A DNA stretch of 35,195 bases from Verrucomicrobia bacterium UBA6775. Lineage in GTDB: Bacteria > Verrucomicrobiota > Verrucomicrobiia > Limisphaerales > UBA1096. Where the stretch lies: contig DKGH01000224.1 of NCBI GenBank assembly GCA_002453165.1, forward strand, positions 1 to 35,195, written 5' to 3'. Position 1 is the first letter of the stretch. Every line of letters begins with the position of its first letter. The notes under the pieces are model-generated. The model was given only the letters and a program-made list of their open reading frames with translations. It ran no database searches and was not told where the DNA came from. Positions 1 through 9,294 of the stretch are shown piece after piece. The position numbers and the translations under genes were made by a program.

Positions 1-3000
1 TCACCCCGTCGTTGTCGGCATCGGCCGCGGCGTCGGCCGCGTTGGCGGGATCGAGTTTGTTCGCCACCTCCCATGCGTCGCTCATGCCATCGGCGTCGCG
101 GTCGCCCGCAGCGGCGTCAGCATTTTTGCGACCGGCGGTCGGGGCGGCGGAGAGCCAGTTTTTCGGGTCGTCCCCGAACTTCGACCCGGTGATGCGCTGG
201 AGCGAAAGGCCCGTGCCGTCGGCATCATCCGGCCACGGCTCGGAGTTGTCGTAGTCAATATTCTCGACCGGGATGTACGGCACGTAGCCGGCGTCCTCGT
301 GGCCGATACCCTGCGTGTTGTCGGGGCGCAACAGGCCGACGGTTTCGCCGCCATTGGAGAGGCGTCCGCCAAACGGCCCTACCAACGGCACATCGTCCGG
401 CACATCGTAATGTTCGATAAATCGCGAGGCGATCGCCGGCTCGGCGACCGGATCAAATCCAACGAGCAGCAGGTATCCGCCGGCACGCAGCGTAAGCTCG
501 CCCGGCAGCGTCATGTTCACACCGCCGGCCAGGCGCCAACGGTTGTGCTGCTCCTGCGGATGGTACAAGGGCACGGTGCGGTTGCTGATGTTTCGCAGTT
601 CGATGTACTCAAGTTGCGCTTGGCCAAGGCCGACTACGTCAGGGGCGCCCTCGTACTGAATCTCGCTGATCACGACCGGGCCGACGAGCGCCGACGAGTT
701 GCCGGCCCCTTCGCCGGTTCGAAACTGCTCGACGGTTACCGGCAGGTCGCTGCCAAACGTGCGCCTGGTCAGGGCAGCGAATTTCCAACCCTGACTGGTC
801 GGCACGCGGCCAACGGAAACGCCGTTCGCCGTGGGCGGGACGGGTTGCACAACGCGGTAACCGATGGGGTTGCCATCGGAATCCGTTGCGGTCAGGTAAA
901 CCGTGTCGCCGTGCGCGGAGTTCAGGCTGAAGCCGGTGCCGCCCGCGTTGAAGCTGCCCTCGTAAAAGACCGCATAGCCGCCGGGGGCGATTTTTGTGTC
1001 CGCTGGAATCTCAAACCGAGTGGCTCCGCTGGGGGTGTCACCCAACAGCCAACCGCCCACGTTTATCTCGGTGTCGCTGATGTTTCGAATCTCGATGGCA
1101 TCCTCAAGCGGCGCGTCGGTGTGCGCCAACACCTCATTGATCACCAGGTCAAGCAGCGGCAGATAGTTGCTCGCGCCTGGAGTGGGCGTGTCGGGAAAAT
1201 CAGCATAGGCCGAGGCACCGTCCGGCAACCGGCCCCGCGAGATGCCGTCAGCCTGATTGACGATCTCCACCTCGTCGATCGGGTTGCGACGACTGCCGTA
1301 GAGGCGCAGCAATTCGCCGCGACCCCGCAGGCTGAAGTTGACGTGGTGCGCACCGGCCCTGGCATCGCCATCGGCCACCCAACGTACCCACCCACCCGCG
1401 GGGATGAACGAGTTGTCGGGGATGACGAACTTGGTGCGGCCGACCGCGGTGGGATCATCCGTCAACGACAGGCCGCCCAGATTCACGGGGGAATCGGACG
1501 GGTTGAACAGTTCAAACCAATCAGCCCCGGAGGCCGGGTTAGCCATCCACTCATTGATCACGAGGCCAAGCGGATCGCCAAACGATGCAGCGGTCGCGTT
1601 CTCCGCACCGGGAGTCGGTTCGTTGAGCAACCGCCATTTGCCGGCGCTTTGGCCGATCGTTTGGTCGGCAATCTGGAAACCGTACTCGACCGAGTCCGCC
1701 ACGAAGCCGTCGGGGTCGATGAGGAAAAGTCCCCCGCCCTCTGCCGGGAGCGAAAAGCCGGTGTTGGTGGAACTCGCCGGACGGTTGCCGTCGCACAACA
1801 CCACGAGGTAGCCGCCCTTGGCCAGGCGAGTCTCGGCGGGAAACGGCCAACCGGTGCCGTTCGCCGAACGAGCAAGGCGCACGCCATCGAGCGACACCGA
1901 CTTATCCGTGGCATTGTAAATTTCCACCCAGTCACCGGCACCGGAGCGGTTGAACGCGAGAAGCTCGTTGAGGCGCGGGCCGTCAAAATCCGGGACGATG
2001 TTTGGCGCACCCGGGGTGGCGCCGCGCGTGAACTTCGTGCGCTTGGCACTTCCGTCCGGCAACAGCCCCTCGGACACACCGGCGCGCTGGCGCTTGTAGT
2101 TCATGGTGGCGAACTCGATGCCCTCGGCGGTGATCAGCGTGATTGTCCCGCCCTCGGTCGGCAGCGACAGGTCGACGTGGTAGGTGCCGGATTTCATGTC
2201 GAGCCGCACACGTTGATGGCCCCTTGGCGGGATCGCGGCGATGCGGTGCAGTCCGCCGATCTCCTGCCCCACCCGGACGTGCAGGCCGGTGATGAGTGCC
2301 GGGGCGGTGGGATGCGAGTTGTAAAGCTCAATCCAGTCACTCCCGCCCTCCTCCGGAAAGGCCATCCACTCGTTGATGACCAGCGCGGTCGTGTCGGCCA
2401 GGGCGACCGATTGGTTTGCCGTGCCAAAGGTTGGGCGGCCAAGCGTCCAACCGTTGTTCGCACGGATGATGGATCCGTGGATGCGACCAAACGTAACGGC
2501 GTCCACACGGCGACCATCGGCATCAAACAACGCCACCGAGTCTCCCCCCTGGCCAAGGCCAAAGTCGGCACGAATGCCGTCCAAATCCCCCGGGCCACAC
2601 CAAATGCACAGCAGGCCCGCTTGGCCAAGCGATGCCCCCTTGGGCAACGTGAACTTGTTGCCACCGCCATCGCGAAGCACCCAGCCCTCGAGGTCGACCT
2701 CCGCTTGGCCAAGGTTTCGCAGCTCAATGAAATCCTGCTCGGAGCCGTCCGCCGATCGGACATGCACCTCGTTGATGATCACGGCCGGGGCGCCGACGCC
2801 GGCTCCCGCCTGGCCAGGCGAACCGGCCTTGGCCGCGCTGGACGCCCAGTTGGACGCCGCGCCGGGATCAGCCAACAAATCGATCAACTCCAGCGAATGA
2901 CCGTCGCCGTCGGCCAGTCTTGGCCAGGCGCCGCCGTCGCTAAAGTCCACCTCAACCACCCGGCGCCAGTTCATGTCGAGCAGGGTCAACCGCTCGCCAC

Positions 3001-6000
3001 CATTGGACAGACTGCCCTTGTACCAGCCGTAGACCGGCAGCCCGGGGTAGCGGAGCTTGAACGCGTCGGGGTCGTCGTCCGATGCCAGAACTATATACTG
3101 ACCGGGGGCGATCGTCGCGTCGCCGTCGAAGGTGTAGTCGATACCGTCGAACCGGTACCAGCCAAGCGGCACCTCGGAGTCGCCGCTGTTGTGCAGTTCC
3201 ACAAACTCATACTCACTGCCGCCCGGCGGGTTGTACATGATCTCGGTGAAGCGTAGCGGCGTGCCGGCGCGGCCGGACTGGAATTGGTGTTCGACCAGCG
3301 CGCTCCACTGGCCGCCATCCATCGTGCGCGCGCGGACAACGCTGTCTTTTGTCAGTTTGATCGGCGACTCATACTTGATGGCGCCCTCGGCGAACTCCGC
3401 GCCGGTGCGCTTGCCGATCGACATCTCGGCGTTGATAAGCATGTCGGAGCTGCCAAGGCCGGCGTTCAATCCGTGAATCGCGAGGATATTGTTGCCGGTT
3501 TTCAATTCCTTGACGAATTTGGAGACATCAAAAGCGGACCACGATACAGCGGCCGAGTCGTCGTGCTGCCCGGTGGCGCCGGCGTTCCAGCGCGGACTCG
3601 TCGTGCCGTTAGCCCGGGCGATGCGAACGCCGTTGAGGAATGCGACAAACCCGTCGTCATACTTCATCCGGAGCATCAACAGGTTGGCGTCCTTCCGATC
3701 CTTGGCCGACACGCGGAACGGAATGCGGACAAACACCGACTGGTTGACGCCGTTCATGTCTGCGTCCACATCGATACCGATGTGCGGCCGATAGTCGTTG
3801 TTTTCGTCGTACCCGACCCCGTCGTTGCCGGATTCCCAGTCATCGTGGTCGAACGGCTCATCGCCACCGCGCCAGTCTGTGCCGAGTTCGCTCCCGCCGT
3901 TGTCCACCGACGGAACGAGCGCCCACTTTTCAGCATCGCCAGAGAAAATGGTCTTGCCACTCTCAGCCACGGCGCCCGGCTTGCGCGGATCGGATCTGTC
4001 GAGCGTGTAATAAATGTCGCCGGCCGGCGCAGTCAACTTAAGTTTATAACCGGCCGGAACCGCGCCGCCGTTCTGGCTGAACTGCGGTGCGTTTTCAGAA
4101 AACTGGATTTTCTGGCTGGCCATCTGGCTCATCACGATGTCACGCCGGCGCGGCACCCAGGTACTTTCAACCTGAGTGTTGAGATTGCGCAATGCGACGG
4201 ACATGGTGTCCTTCATTTCGCGGAAACGGCGCAGCACGTTCTCGTTGGTTAACGCTCCGCCATTAAAGTAGTGAATCTGGACGCGATCGGCGAAGCGCAT
4301 GCGAAATTCCGGATTCTTTTGCAACGCGCGATAAAAACGGGCAATGTCAGCATCACCGGCCAACGGGCCACTGCTCAGGTTGTTACCAGTAACATTTCGG
4401 CCGTTGTTGCCGAATGACCACTCTGCGTCCCAAGGAATGAATTTCCACTTGCCACCGGGTACGCGTTCTCGGGCAGCACGCCAGTTGTTGTGAGGCCAGT
4501 CGCCGGTGTTGGAGTAGACATTAAGCATGATGTAATCAATGAAGTTGTCTACATCGAGCAATCGCTCGACCTCGGCATAATTGCCAGTCACGGCGAGGTT
4601 CTTCTGCATCGCGCTCTTGAGGCGATTCCACATCACGACGTCGCCCTCTCGGATCTCGCCGAACTGAGCGACAATGTCCCACTCGGATTCGGTGCCGTGC
4701 CACGAGTTAAGGAAGTCACTGTCGATGCGCTCGGTCGGGTTGTAGTAGCCCTTGAATTTCCCGTTGAGGTACAGGTTCATGAACGTGCCACGCGCAGAGA
4801 CCTGCCCCATGTCAGCGGCAAGGCGGCGGACCAACTCATCGATGATGAACGGGTTGGTGTGGTCGTTCATCCCGGCCCGCAACACAATGTGGTTGAAGTC
4901 CTGCACCTGCAGCCCCGGGAAAAACGGATAACGCAACCGCCCTGGCCCGTAGTCTCCACGGAAGTACAACCGGAACGAGTACTTGCCAGCCGGCGGCCCT
5001 GAGTTCGGGTTGTATCGGCCGCGAATATAGTTGCCACCCTGTACACGAAGACCGGCATTGGCGTGCAGCGTCTCGCCGGTGTTCGGGTAGATTAATTCCA
5101 TCGAAACCGGGCGTTCCCACGCTATGCCGCGCTTGGTAGTGTTGCGTGGGTTGGTCTCCATGATGCCGGTGCGCCCCCACAGGTTAGACTTCTCCGTGAC
5201 GAGCGAGAGCATCGGGAGCGACGTTGCCGAGTTGCCAAGGTTGTACGCATACGTATGCGTCTCCACCCGCGACGGCAGCATGCCGTCCTTGAACACCGCC
5301 GCGCGCACCACCATGGTCCGACGCACGTTCAGCGGCTCGGTGTACACCCTTCCGTTGGTCTGGGTCGGCTCGGAGTAGTCGGTCGTGTACCGGATCACCG
5401 CATCCGGTTCCTCCGTGCTCAGGTGCAGGCGAAATTGCGCGTTGTAGATGCCGCGCTTGGCACTGAACTGTGGCGGCGACAACAGACCGCGAATCGTTTT
5501 TCCGCCGTTGATGCTTCCCGGTGAGGGCGACGAAAACCAGGCCCAGTCGCCCTTGGCCAAGCGGCCGTAGGAAATGTTGCTGCGCTGCTCGGGATACACC
5601 GGCGCGATCTCGTCGACCACACGACGCGGCAGCTCCGGGCTGTACAGGCCAAGGTACTCGCCCTCGATGCCCAACTTGAAATTGGTGTGCATCGCTTGGC
5701 CAAGCCCGCCCCGGTTTTTGCCACTGGCATGCACGACCAGCGTCCCACCGGGCCGGAGGTCCACGCCGGGGAACACCCACTTGCCCGGCTTGGTTTCGTC
5801 ATCGGTCAGCGACCAACCGGCGAGGTTCACGGTCGAGTTACCGGTGTTGTGCAACTCGATCCAGTCGCCGACATCCCCCTCATCATCCTTCAACCCATCG
5901 CGGTTGGCGGCGAGAAACTCGTTGATGACCACCTCGCCAAATGCGTGGTCGGCCTTCACATCGTAGTGCCAGCCCTCGGCAATCAGTTGGTTCGGCTCCG

Positions 6001-7138
6001 GTGCGATATCCGTCACGCCGTGGCCTTCCGCCCAGGCGATGGTCACCGTGCCGCTCTCCACAGGTTCAAACACAATCTGCCACGGCCCGCTGGCCACACC
6101 GGCAATCGACAGCGGCGGCTTGCCATTGACGCGCAGGTCGGCTGCATCGAGACCACGTACCGGTTCACTGAAAAACAGGCGCACCCGGTCCAGCCCTCGT
6201 ACCGTGCTGCCCGGTGGTGGCAGGATGGTGGTCAACGCAGGAGGCATGTCATCGACAATCCGATACCGGTGGGTGGCCACAGCGGCGGCGGCATCCATCG
6301 CGTTGGGTGGCCGCGCCACGTCCACGATGCCGTGGTTGGGATTCCACGACAGTGTGGCCTCATGAAAATTGCCCGGCGCAAACGTGAACGTCCACAGGGT
6401 GCTCCCGCCACGGAGTTGCACCGCGGGATCGCCGTTGAGCCACAGGTCATCGGCATCCACCCCGGTGACCTCCTCGTCGAATCGAACGGTCACCTCCCGC
6501 AGCATGCCCACGTTGCCCGGGGGCGGATCAAACGAGGCCACCTTGGGTGGCGACTTGTCCGGCTGAAACGTCCGCAGCTCGGCGTTCATCATGAAATCGC
6601 TGCTGGTCATCCCGACGTTAAAGCCCATGATCGCGATCACGTTTCTGCCCTTGGTAAGGAACGACGACGGATCCTGAATAGCAAACGTCTCGAAGGTGCC
6701 GGACTCGTGGCCCACTGTAGCCACCGAGTCGTAGTCCGGATTGGCCGGACCACTCACGTTGAGAACCTCCTCCTCATTGATCCACACCGTGAACCCGTCA
6801 TCGTAGTCGATGATAAAGTCCATCTCGGAGATGTTGTCCGGGTTGGCCACCGTGAATGTCTTGCGGAAGAACATCGTGGTGTATTTGTTCCGCATGTCGT
6901 TCAACTGGGTGCCGCCACTGCCATCGCCATAGCGGAACGGCGACGGGCCATTCTCCCAGTCGCTGTCGTCGAACTCGGCCTCCGTCCACTCCAGGTCACC
7001 GCCGGATGGATGGTCGTTGCCCTTGTAGTAATTCCACTTGGCCCCGCGCTTGAAGATGGTTCCCGCGTGAGCCGAATGAACGAACCCTGCACCGACCACA
7101 CAAGCCAGTGTGGCCAGCACAAACAGTTGTCTTTTCAT
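1..7138 (-). CDS. Giant secreted CotH-kinase / lamin-tail-domain protein (C-terminus beyond window)
   Basis: I translated the minus strand from the ATG at 7138 to position 1 and met no stop: 2,379 codons, still open at the window edge. The N-terminus (MKRQLFVLATLACVVG then HSAHA) is a signal peptide. Domains in order, approximate residues: a galactose-binding-like beta-sandwich (30-190); two Ig-like/SbsA-like segments (200-395); a lamin tail domain (LTD, about 402); a chitobiase-C-like segment (545-620); a CotH kinase domain (640-980) with the WDAEWSFG motif near 902; a second chitobiase-C-like fold (1025-1285) interrupted by another beta-sandwich (1069-1239); then seven more LTDs starting near 1292, 1452, 1585, 1723, 1859, 1998 and 2153. 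The last residues (DRDADGMSDAWE) look like a calcium-binding thrombospondin-3-type repeat. Such proteins are common in Verrucomicrobiota and Planctomycetes; substrate unknown. It is the last gene of the operon with the FmdB-like and phosphatase genes. It carries five exact CTTGGCCAAG palindromes. Confidence 0.9.
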   Translation of the reverse strand, partial: MKRQLFVLATLACVVGAGFVHSAHAGTIFKRGAKWNYYKGNDHPSGGDLEWTEAEFDDSDWENGPSPFRYGDGSGGTQLNDMRNKYTTMFFRKTFTVANPDNISEMDFIIDYDDGFTVWINEEEVLNVSGPANPDYDSVATVGHESGTFETFAIQDPSSFLTKGRNVIAIMGFNVGMTSSDFMMNAELRTFQPDKSPPKVASFDPPPGNVGMLREVTVRFDEEVTGVDADDLWLNGDPAVQLRGGSTLWTFTFAPGNFHEATLSWNPNHGIVDVARPPNAMDAAAAVATHRYRIVDDMPPALTTILPPPGSTVRGLDRVRLFFSEPVRGLDAADLRVNGKPPLSIAGVASGPWQIVFEPVESGTVTIAWAEGHGVTDIAPEPNQLIAEGWHYDVKADHAFGEVVINEFLAANRDGLKDDEGDVGDWIELHNTGNSTVNLAGWSLTDDETKPGKWVFPGVDLRPGGTLVVHASGKNRGGLGQAMHTNFKLGIEGEYLGLYSPELPRRVVDEIAPVYPEQRSNISYGRLAKGDWAWFSSPSPGSINGGKTIRGLLSPPQFSAKRGIYNAQFRLHLSTEEPDAVIRYTTDYSEPTQTNGRVYTEPLNVRRTMVVRAAVFKDGMLPSRVETHTYAYNLGNSATSLPMLSLVTEKSNLWGRTGIMETNPRNTTKRGIAWERPVSMELIYPNTGETLHANAGLRVQGGNYIRGRYNPNSGPPAGKYSFRLYFRGDYGPGRLRYPFFPGLQVQDFNHIVLRAGMNDHTNPFIIDELVRRLAADMGQVSARGTFMNLYLNGKFKGYYNPTERIDSDFLNSWHGTESEWDIVAQFGEIREGDVVMWNRLKSAMQKNLAVTGNYAEVERLLDVDNFIDYIMLNVYSNTGDWPHNNWRAARERVPGGKWKFIPWDAEWSFGNNGRNVTGNNLSSGPLAGDADIARFYRALQKNPEFRMRFADRVQIHYFNGGALTNENVLRRFREMKDTMSVALRNLNTQVESTWVPRRRDIVMSQMASQKIQFSENAPQFSQNGGAVPAGYKLKLTAPAGDIYYTLDRSDPRKPGAVAESGKTIFSGDAEKWALVPSVDNGGSELGTDWRGGDEPFDHDDWESGNDGVGYDENNDYRPHIGIDVDADMNGVNQSVFVRIPFRVSAKDRKDANLLMLRMKYDDGFVAFLNGVRIARANGTTSPRWNAGATGQHDDSAAVSWSAFDVSKFVKELKTGNNILAIHGLNAGLGSSDMLINAEMSIGKRTGAEFAEGAIKYESPIKLTKDSVVRARTMDGGQWSALVEHQFQSGRAGTPLRFTEIMYNPPGGSEYEFVELHNSGDSEVPLGWYRFDGIDYTFDGDATIAPGQYIVLASDDDPDAFKLRYPGLPVYGWYKGSLSNGGERLTLLDMNWRRVVEVDFSDGGAWPRLADGDGHSLELIDLLADPGAASNWASSAAKAGSPGQAGAGVGAPAVIINEVHVRSADGSEQDFIELRNLGQAEVDLEGWVLRDGGGNKFTLPKGASLGQAGLLCIWCGPGDLDGIRADFGLGQGGDSVALFDADGRRVDAVTFGRIHGSIIRANNGWTLGRPTFGTANQSVALADTTALVINEWMAFPEEGGSDWIELYNSHPTAPALITGLHVRVGQEIGGLHRIAAIPPRGHQRVRLDMKSGTYHVDLSLPTEGGTITLITAEGIEFATMNYKRQRAGVSEGLLPDGSAKRTKFTRGATPGAPNIVPDFDGPRLNELLAFNRSGAGDWVEIYNATDKSVSLDGVRLARSANGTGWPFPAETRLAKGGYLVVLCDGNRPASSTNTGFSLPAEGGGLFLIDPDGFVADSVEYGFQIADQTIGQSAGKWRLLNEPTPGAENATAASFGDPLGLVINEWMANPASGADWFELFNPSDSPVNLGGLSLTDDPTAVGRTKFVIPDNSFIPAGGWVRWVADGDARAGAHHVNFSLRGRGELLRLYGSRRNPIDEVEIVNQADGISRGRLPDGASAYADFPDTPTPGASNYLPLLDLVINEVLAHTDAPLEDAIEIRNISDTEINVGGWLLGDTPSGATRFEIPADTKIAPGGYAVFYEGSFNAGGTGFSLNSAHGDTVYLTATDSDGNPIGYRVVQPVPPTANGVSVGRVPTSQGWKFAALTRRTFGSDLPVTVEQFRTGEGAGNSSALVGPVVISEIQYEGAPDVVGLGQAQLEYIELRNISNRTVPLYHPQEQHNRWRLAGGVNMTLPGELTLRAGGYLLLVGFDPVAEPAIASRFIEHYDVPDDVPLVGPFGGRLSNGGETVGLLRPDNTQGIGHEDAGYVPYIPVENIDYDNSEPWPDDADGTGLSLQRITGSKFGDDPKNWLSAAPTAGRKNADAAAGDRDADGMSDAWEVANKLDPANAADAAADADNDGV

Positions 7139-7151
7139 TTTAAACTGGGGG

Positions 7152-7352
7152 TTACCCCTTTTTGCGGTTCATCGCCATGACGCTGAGACCGCCAAAAATC
7201 GTGCCGGAGCCGCCCGTGATCACCCGTTGCACCGGCAGCCCGGTTTTCGGATCCTTCTTCAGCGGATCGTCGCTCATGCGTTGTTCCACCTCAAACCGGC
7301 GAACTTTTTGACCCTTCTTTTGCGGGATCGTTTCGTACGTGTATACAGGCAT
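7152..7352 (-). CDS. FmdB-like small protein lacking zinc-binding cysteines
   Basis: A 66-residue protein starting MPVYTYE and ending NRKKG. The frame opens ten codons upstream, but MPxYxY is the usual FmdB N-terminus, so I take the ATG at 7352. It aligns by eye with the canonical FmdB protein encoded at 17637-17942: the same MPxYxY start, the same DPL segment, and RVITGGSGTIFGG against RRLIGTGAGIIFKG. Every cysteine of the zinc ribbon is missing here. It lies 39 bp after the phosphatase-like gene and 13 bp before the giant CotH/LTD gene, all on the same strand, so the three are probably co-transcribed. Function unknown. FmdB proteins are often called regulatory on weak evidence, and without a zinc site DNA binding by that fold is doubtful. 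Confidence 0.75.
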   Translation of the reverse strand: MPVYTYETIPQKKGQKVRRFEVEQRMSDDPLKKDPKTGLPVQRVITGGSGTIFGGLSVMAMNRKKG

Positions 7353-7391
7353 CGTTGTTAAACTCTTTTCAGCGCCCCGCAATCTAGCCCA

Positions 7392-8651
7392 TTACGAGTG
7401 CTGATCAATCACTTTTCCGTCGGCCTCGTAAGCAACATATTCCGGCTTACCATCGCGGATCGTCACGCTGATTAGGTGCCGTTTGCTCTCTGCCTTGGCC
7501 AAGTACCACAGCTCGCCCGGCTTCGGCACTGCCCGCGTGTCCACTCCCCAGCAACCATCGCCGAGGTAGACGATCCCGCGCTTGCGGTCGATCTGGTTGT
7601 TCAGCAGTGGATGCGTTCGCTTGTAGGTGTGATGGTCGTTCTCAAACACAGCCGTCACCTGATATTTGTCAAACAACGGGCACCAGTGCTTGATAATCTT
7701 CTGCGCCAGCGGATCCTTCGAGGAATCATTCGAGTCGGCCGGAGGCTTGGCCGTGCCGTAAGCTGGTTTGTGGTAGCAAGGGTAGACCAGTGGCACCTTG
7801 CCGGCCCGCTCCGAGAGCGCCTTGTCCAACCAAGCCTCTTGCTCACCCTCCACCCGCTCAGTGTGGTCCGAGTCCAGCACGATGAGGCTCAGGTAGTCGC
7901 CAATATCCATCGCGTAAAAGCTGCGCTTGGCCGGCAGCGGGAATAGGCTATAAAAATACTTCGCATCCTTTGGCACCTTGCCAGTACCGCCGGCCACCTC
8001 GTGGTTGCCAATGGCCACCACCATCGGGATCAGCCCCCCGTCCCCCCTGCGGATGCAATTCAACATCCACGACTCCAGCCAGTCATCCCACTTGCCCACC
8101 TCGTTGGAGTTACCGTTTGCGTAGGCAAGGTCGCCGCCGAGCAACGCAAACCACGGGTTCAACTCTGCTGCGCGTTTGTTCATCGCGTCAACCCTCTTCC
8201 GGTCATGCATCATGTCGCCGCCAGTGACGAACCGCAGGTGCTTGGGTAGCGTCTTTGGCATCGTCCGGAACCGGAAGTACTGCCCACCGCGGGTCGGCCC
8301 CTGCGAGCGGATGGTGAAGACATATTCCGTGTTCGGCTGCAGGCCCTGCAGTTCCACATGGTGTACGAACCGCTTTTTCTGGTCGGCAAACGTGTGGCGA
8401 CTGCCCCGGGCCAGCGTCCAACGACTGCCCCGGGGAGCGGCCAAGCGGCGGTACAACACGTAGTCGGGACTGTGCGAATCGGCATCCAGCCAGTTCACCA
8501 TCATCGTTGTGGTTGGATCCCGCATCCAGGTCAGGTACACCAGCGGTCGCTTGGCCAAGCGCTTGGCCAAGGCCTTAAACGGCGCCAAGACCAGTACAGA
8601 TAGCATCAGAAAGAACAACCGACGCCCGAATTTTAACGGTTCAAGACTCAC
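7392..8651 (-). CDS. Secreted purple-acid-phosphatase-like metallophosphoesterase
   Basis: A two-domain protein of 419 residues if started at the GTG at 8651. That start gives an n-region with K, R, R, a hydrophobic stretch (LFFLMLSVLVLAPF) and a likely ALA signal-peptidase site. A TTG at 8735 and an ATG at 8606 are alternatives. Residues about 35-130 are a fibronectin-III-like purple acid phosphatase N-domain. The metallophosphoesterase follows, with GGDMMHD (144-150), GGDLAY (172-177), GNHE (215-218), a YHKP histidine, and NDHH in place of the usual GHxH. These are metal ligands of a binuclear centre, so phosphomonoester or diester hydrolysis outside the cytoplasm is likely; substrate unknown. 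It heads the minus-strand operon. A palindrome dimer encodes the LAKRLAK stretch immediately after the signal peptide. Confidence 0.85.
   Translation of the reverse strand: MSLEPLKFGRRLFFLMLSVLVLAPFKALAKRLAKRPLVYLTWMRDPTTTMMVNWLDADSHSPDYVLYRRLAAPRGSRWTLARGSRHTFADQKKRFVHHVELQGLQPNTEYVFTIRSQGPTRGGQYFRFRTMPKTLPKHLRFVTGGDMMHDRKRVDAMNKRAAELNPWFALLGGDLAYANGNSNEVGKWDDWLESWMLNCIRRGDGGLIPMVVAIGNHEVAGGTGKVPKDAKYFYSLFPLPAKRSFYAMDIGDYLSLIVLDSDHTERVEGEQEAWLDKALSERAGKVPLVYPCYHKPAYGTAKPPADSNDSSKDPLAQKIIKHWCPLFDKYQVTAVFENDHHTYKRTHPLLNNQIDRKRGIVYLGDGCWGVDTRAVPKPGELWYLAKAESKRHLISVTIRDGKPEYVAYEADGKVIDQHS
8548..8571. repeat. Palindrome dimer, 12-bp phase
   Basis: Two CTTGGCCAAG units whose starts are 12 bp apart (8550, 8562), sharing a GC junction. 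On the minus strand they encode LAKRLAK of the phosphatase-like protein, just after its signal peptide. Confidence 0.9.
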
Positions 8652-8674
8652 AACAGCAAAAAAATCAGGGACAA

Positions 8675-8702
8675 AAAATAAGACCGAGCGGCCGCGAGTC
8701 AA
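8675..8702 (-). promoter_or_regulatory. Putative sigma70-type promoter for the phosphatase operon
   Basis: On the minus strand, TTGACT (8702-8697) and TATTTT (8680-8675) are separated by 16 bp. A start site near 8668 would precede the GTG at 8651 but lie downstream of the TTG at 8735, which is one reason for rejecting the longer start. Matched by eye only. Confidence 0.4.
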
Positions 8703-8767
8703 TGCGAAGCTTTCCTCAGGTGGCCTAAAACCCAATAATTAGGCCGGATTTTTCTTCAAACAACGTA

Positions 8768-8795
8768 TTGACTCACTTTCGATTTTTGGTACTTT
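8768..8795 (+). promoter_or_regulatory. Putative sigma70-type promoter for rplM-rpsI
   Basis: TTGACT (8768-8773) and TACTTT (8790-8795) are separated by 16 bp, divergent from the phosphatase promoter and with the same -35 and spacing. The leader would be about 25 nt, with a G-rich run (8815-8820) serving as Shine-Dalgarno for the ATG at 8827. Confidence 0.45.
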
Positions 8796-8826
8796 TCCCG
8801 GCCCCTTTGCTTCTGGGGGGTTCTGG

Positions 8827-9279
8827 ATGAAGACCTATCTGCCAAAGATCGACAAGTTGAATCGTTCCGTGGATGAGCAGCCGCGCAAGTGGCACGTCAT
8901 CGACGCGGACGGTGCCGTGCTCGGCAAGGTGGCCACCACGGCTGCCAATATTTTGCGCGGCAAAAACAAGCCGACATTCACGCCGCACCTCGACACCGGC
9001 GACTTCGTCGTCGTGATCAATGCCGACAAAGTTGTGCTCACTGGCAACAAGGAAACGGACAAGGTGATGTCCACCTTCTCCGGTTGGCGCGGTGGCCAAA
9101 AGCGCTTCACCCCGGCGGACGTCCGGGCCAAGCACCCCGAGCGACTCGTGGAGCGTGCCGTCAAGGGCATGATTCCTCACAACCGCCTCGGTCGCCAGAT
9201 TTTCAAGAAACTCAAGGTATACGCCGGCGCGGATCATCCGCACGGTGCGCAGGCACCCGTCGCCTGCGAGGTCGCATAA
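8827..9279 (+). CDS. rplM: 50S ribosomal protein L13
   Basis: A 150-residue protein of full L13 length. It shows the family's WHVIDADGAVLGKVAT segment near residues 22-37, the KVVLTGNK stretch, and the GMIPHNRLGR and VYAGADHPH motifs near the C-terminus. L13 is an early-assembly protein of the large ribosomal subunit. It is followed after 15 bp by rpsI, the usual bacterial rplM-rpsI pair. Start choice is firm: a G-rich Shine-Dalgarno precedes the ATG and a promoter match lies just upstream. No CTTGGCCAAG palindrome lies in this gene or in rpsI. Confidence 0.98.
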   Translation: MKTYLPKIDKLNRSVDEQPRKWHVIDADGAVLGKVATTAANILRGKNKPTFTPHLDTGDFVVVINADKVVLTGNKETDKVMSTFSGWRGGQKRFTPADVRAKHPERLVERAVKGMIPHNRLGRQIFKKLKVYAGADHPHGAQAPVACEVA

Positions 9280-9294
9280 CCCAATTTTCATTTA

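Noticed and set aside
299..3256. A 985-codon open frame on the plus strand.
   Set aside because: It is antisense to the CotH/LTD gene, whose minus-strand translation shows eight recognisable LTD repeats. The plus-strand product has no motif and arises from GC-rich codon bias.
3284..7180. Plus-strand frames of 322 codons (3284-4252) and 497 codons (5687-7180).
   Set aside because: Antisense shadows of the same CotH/LTD gene; no domain, signal or ribosome binding site supports them.
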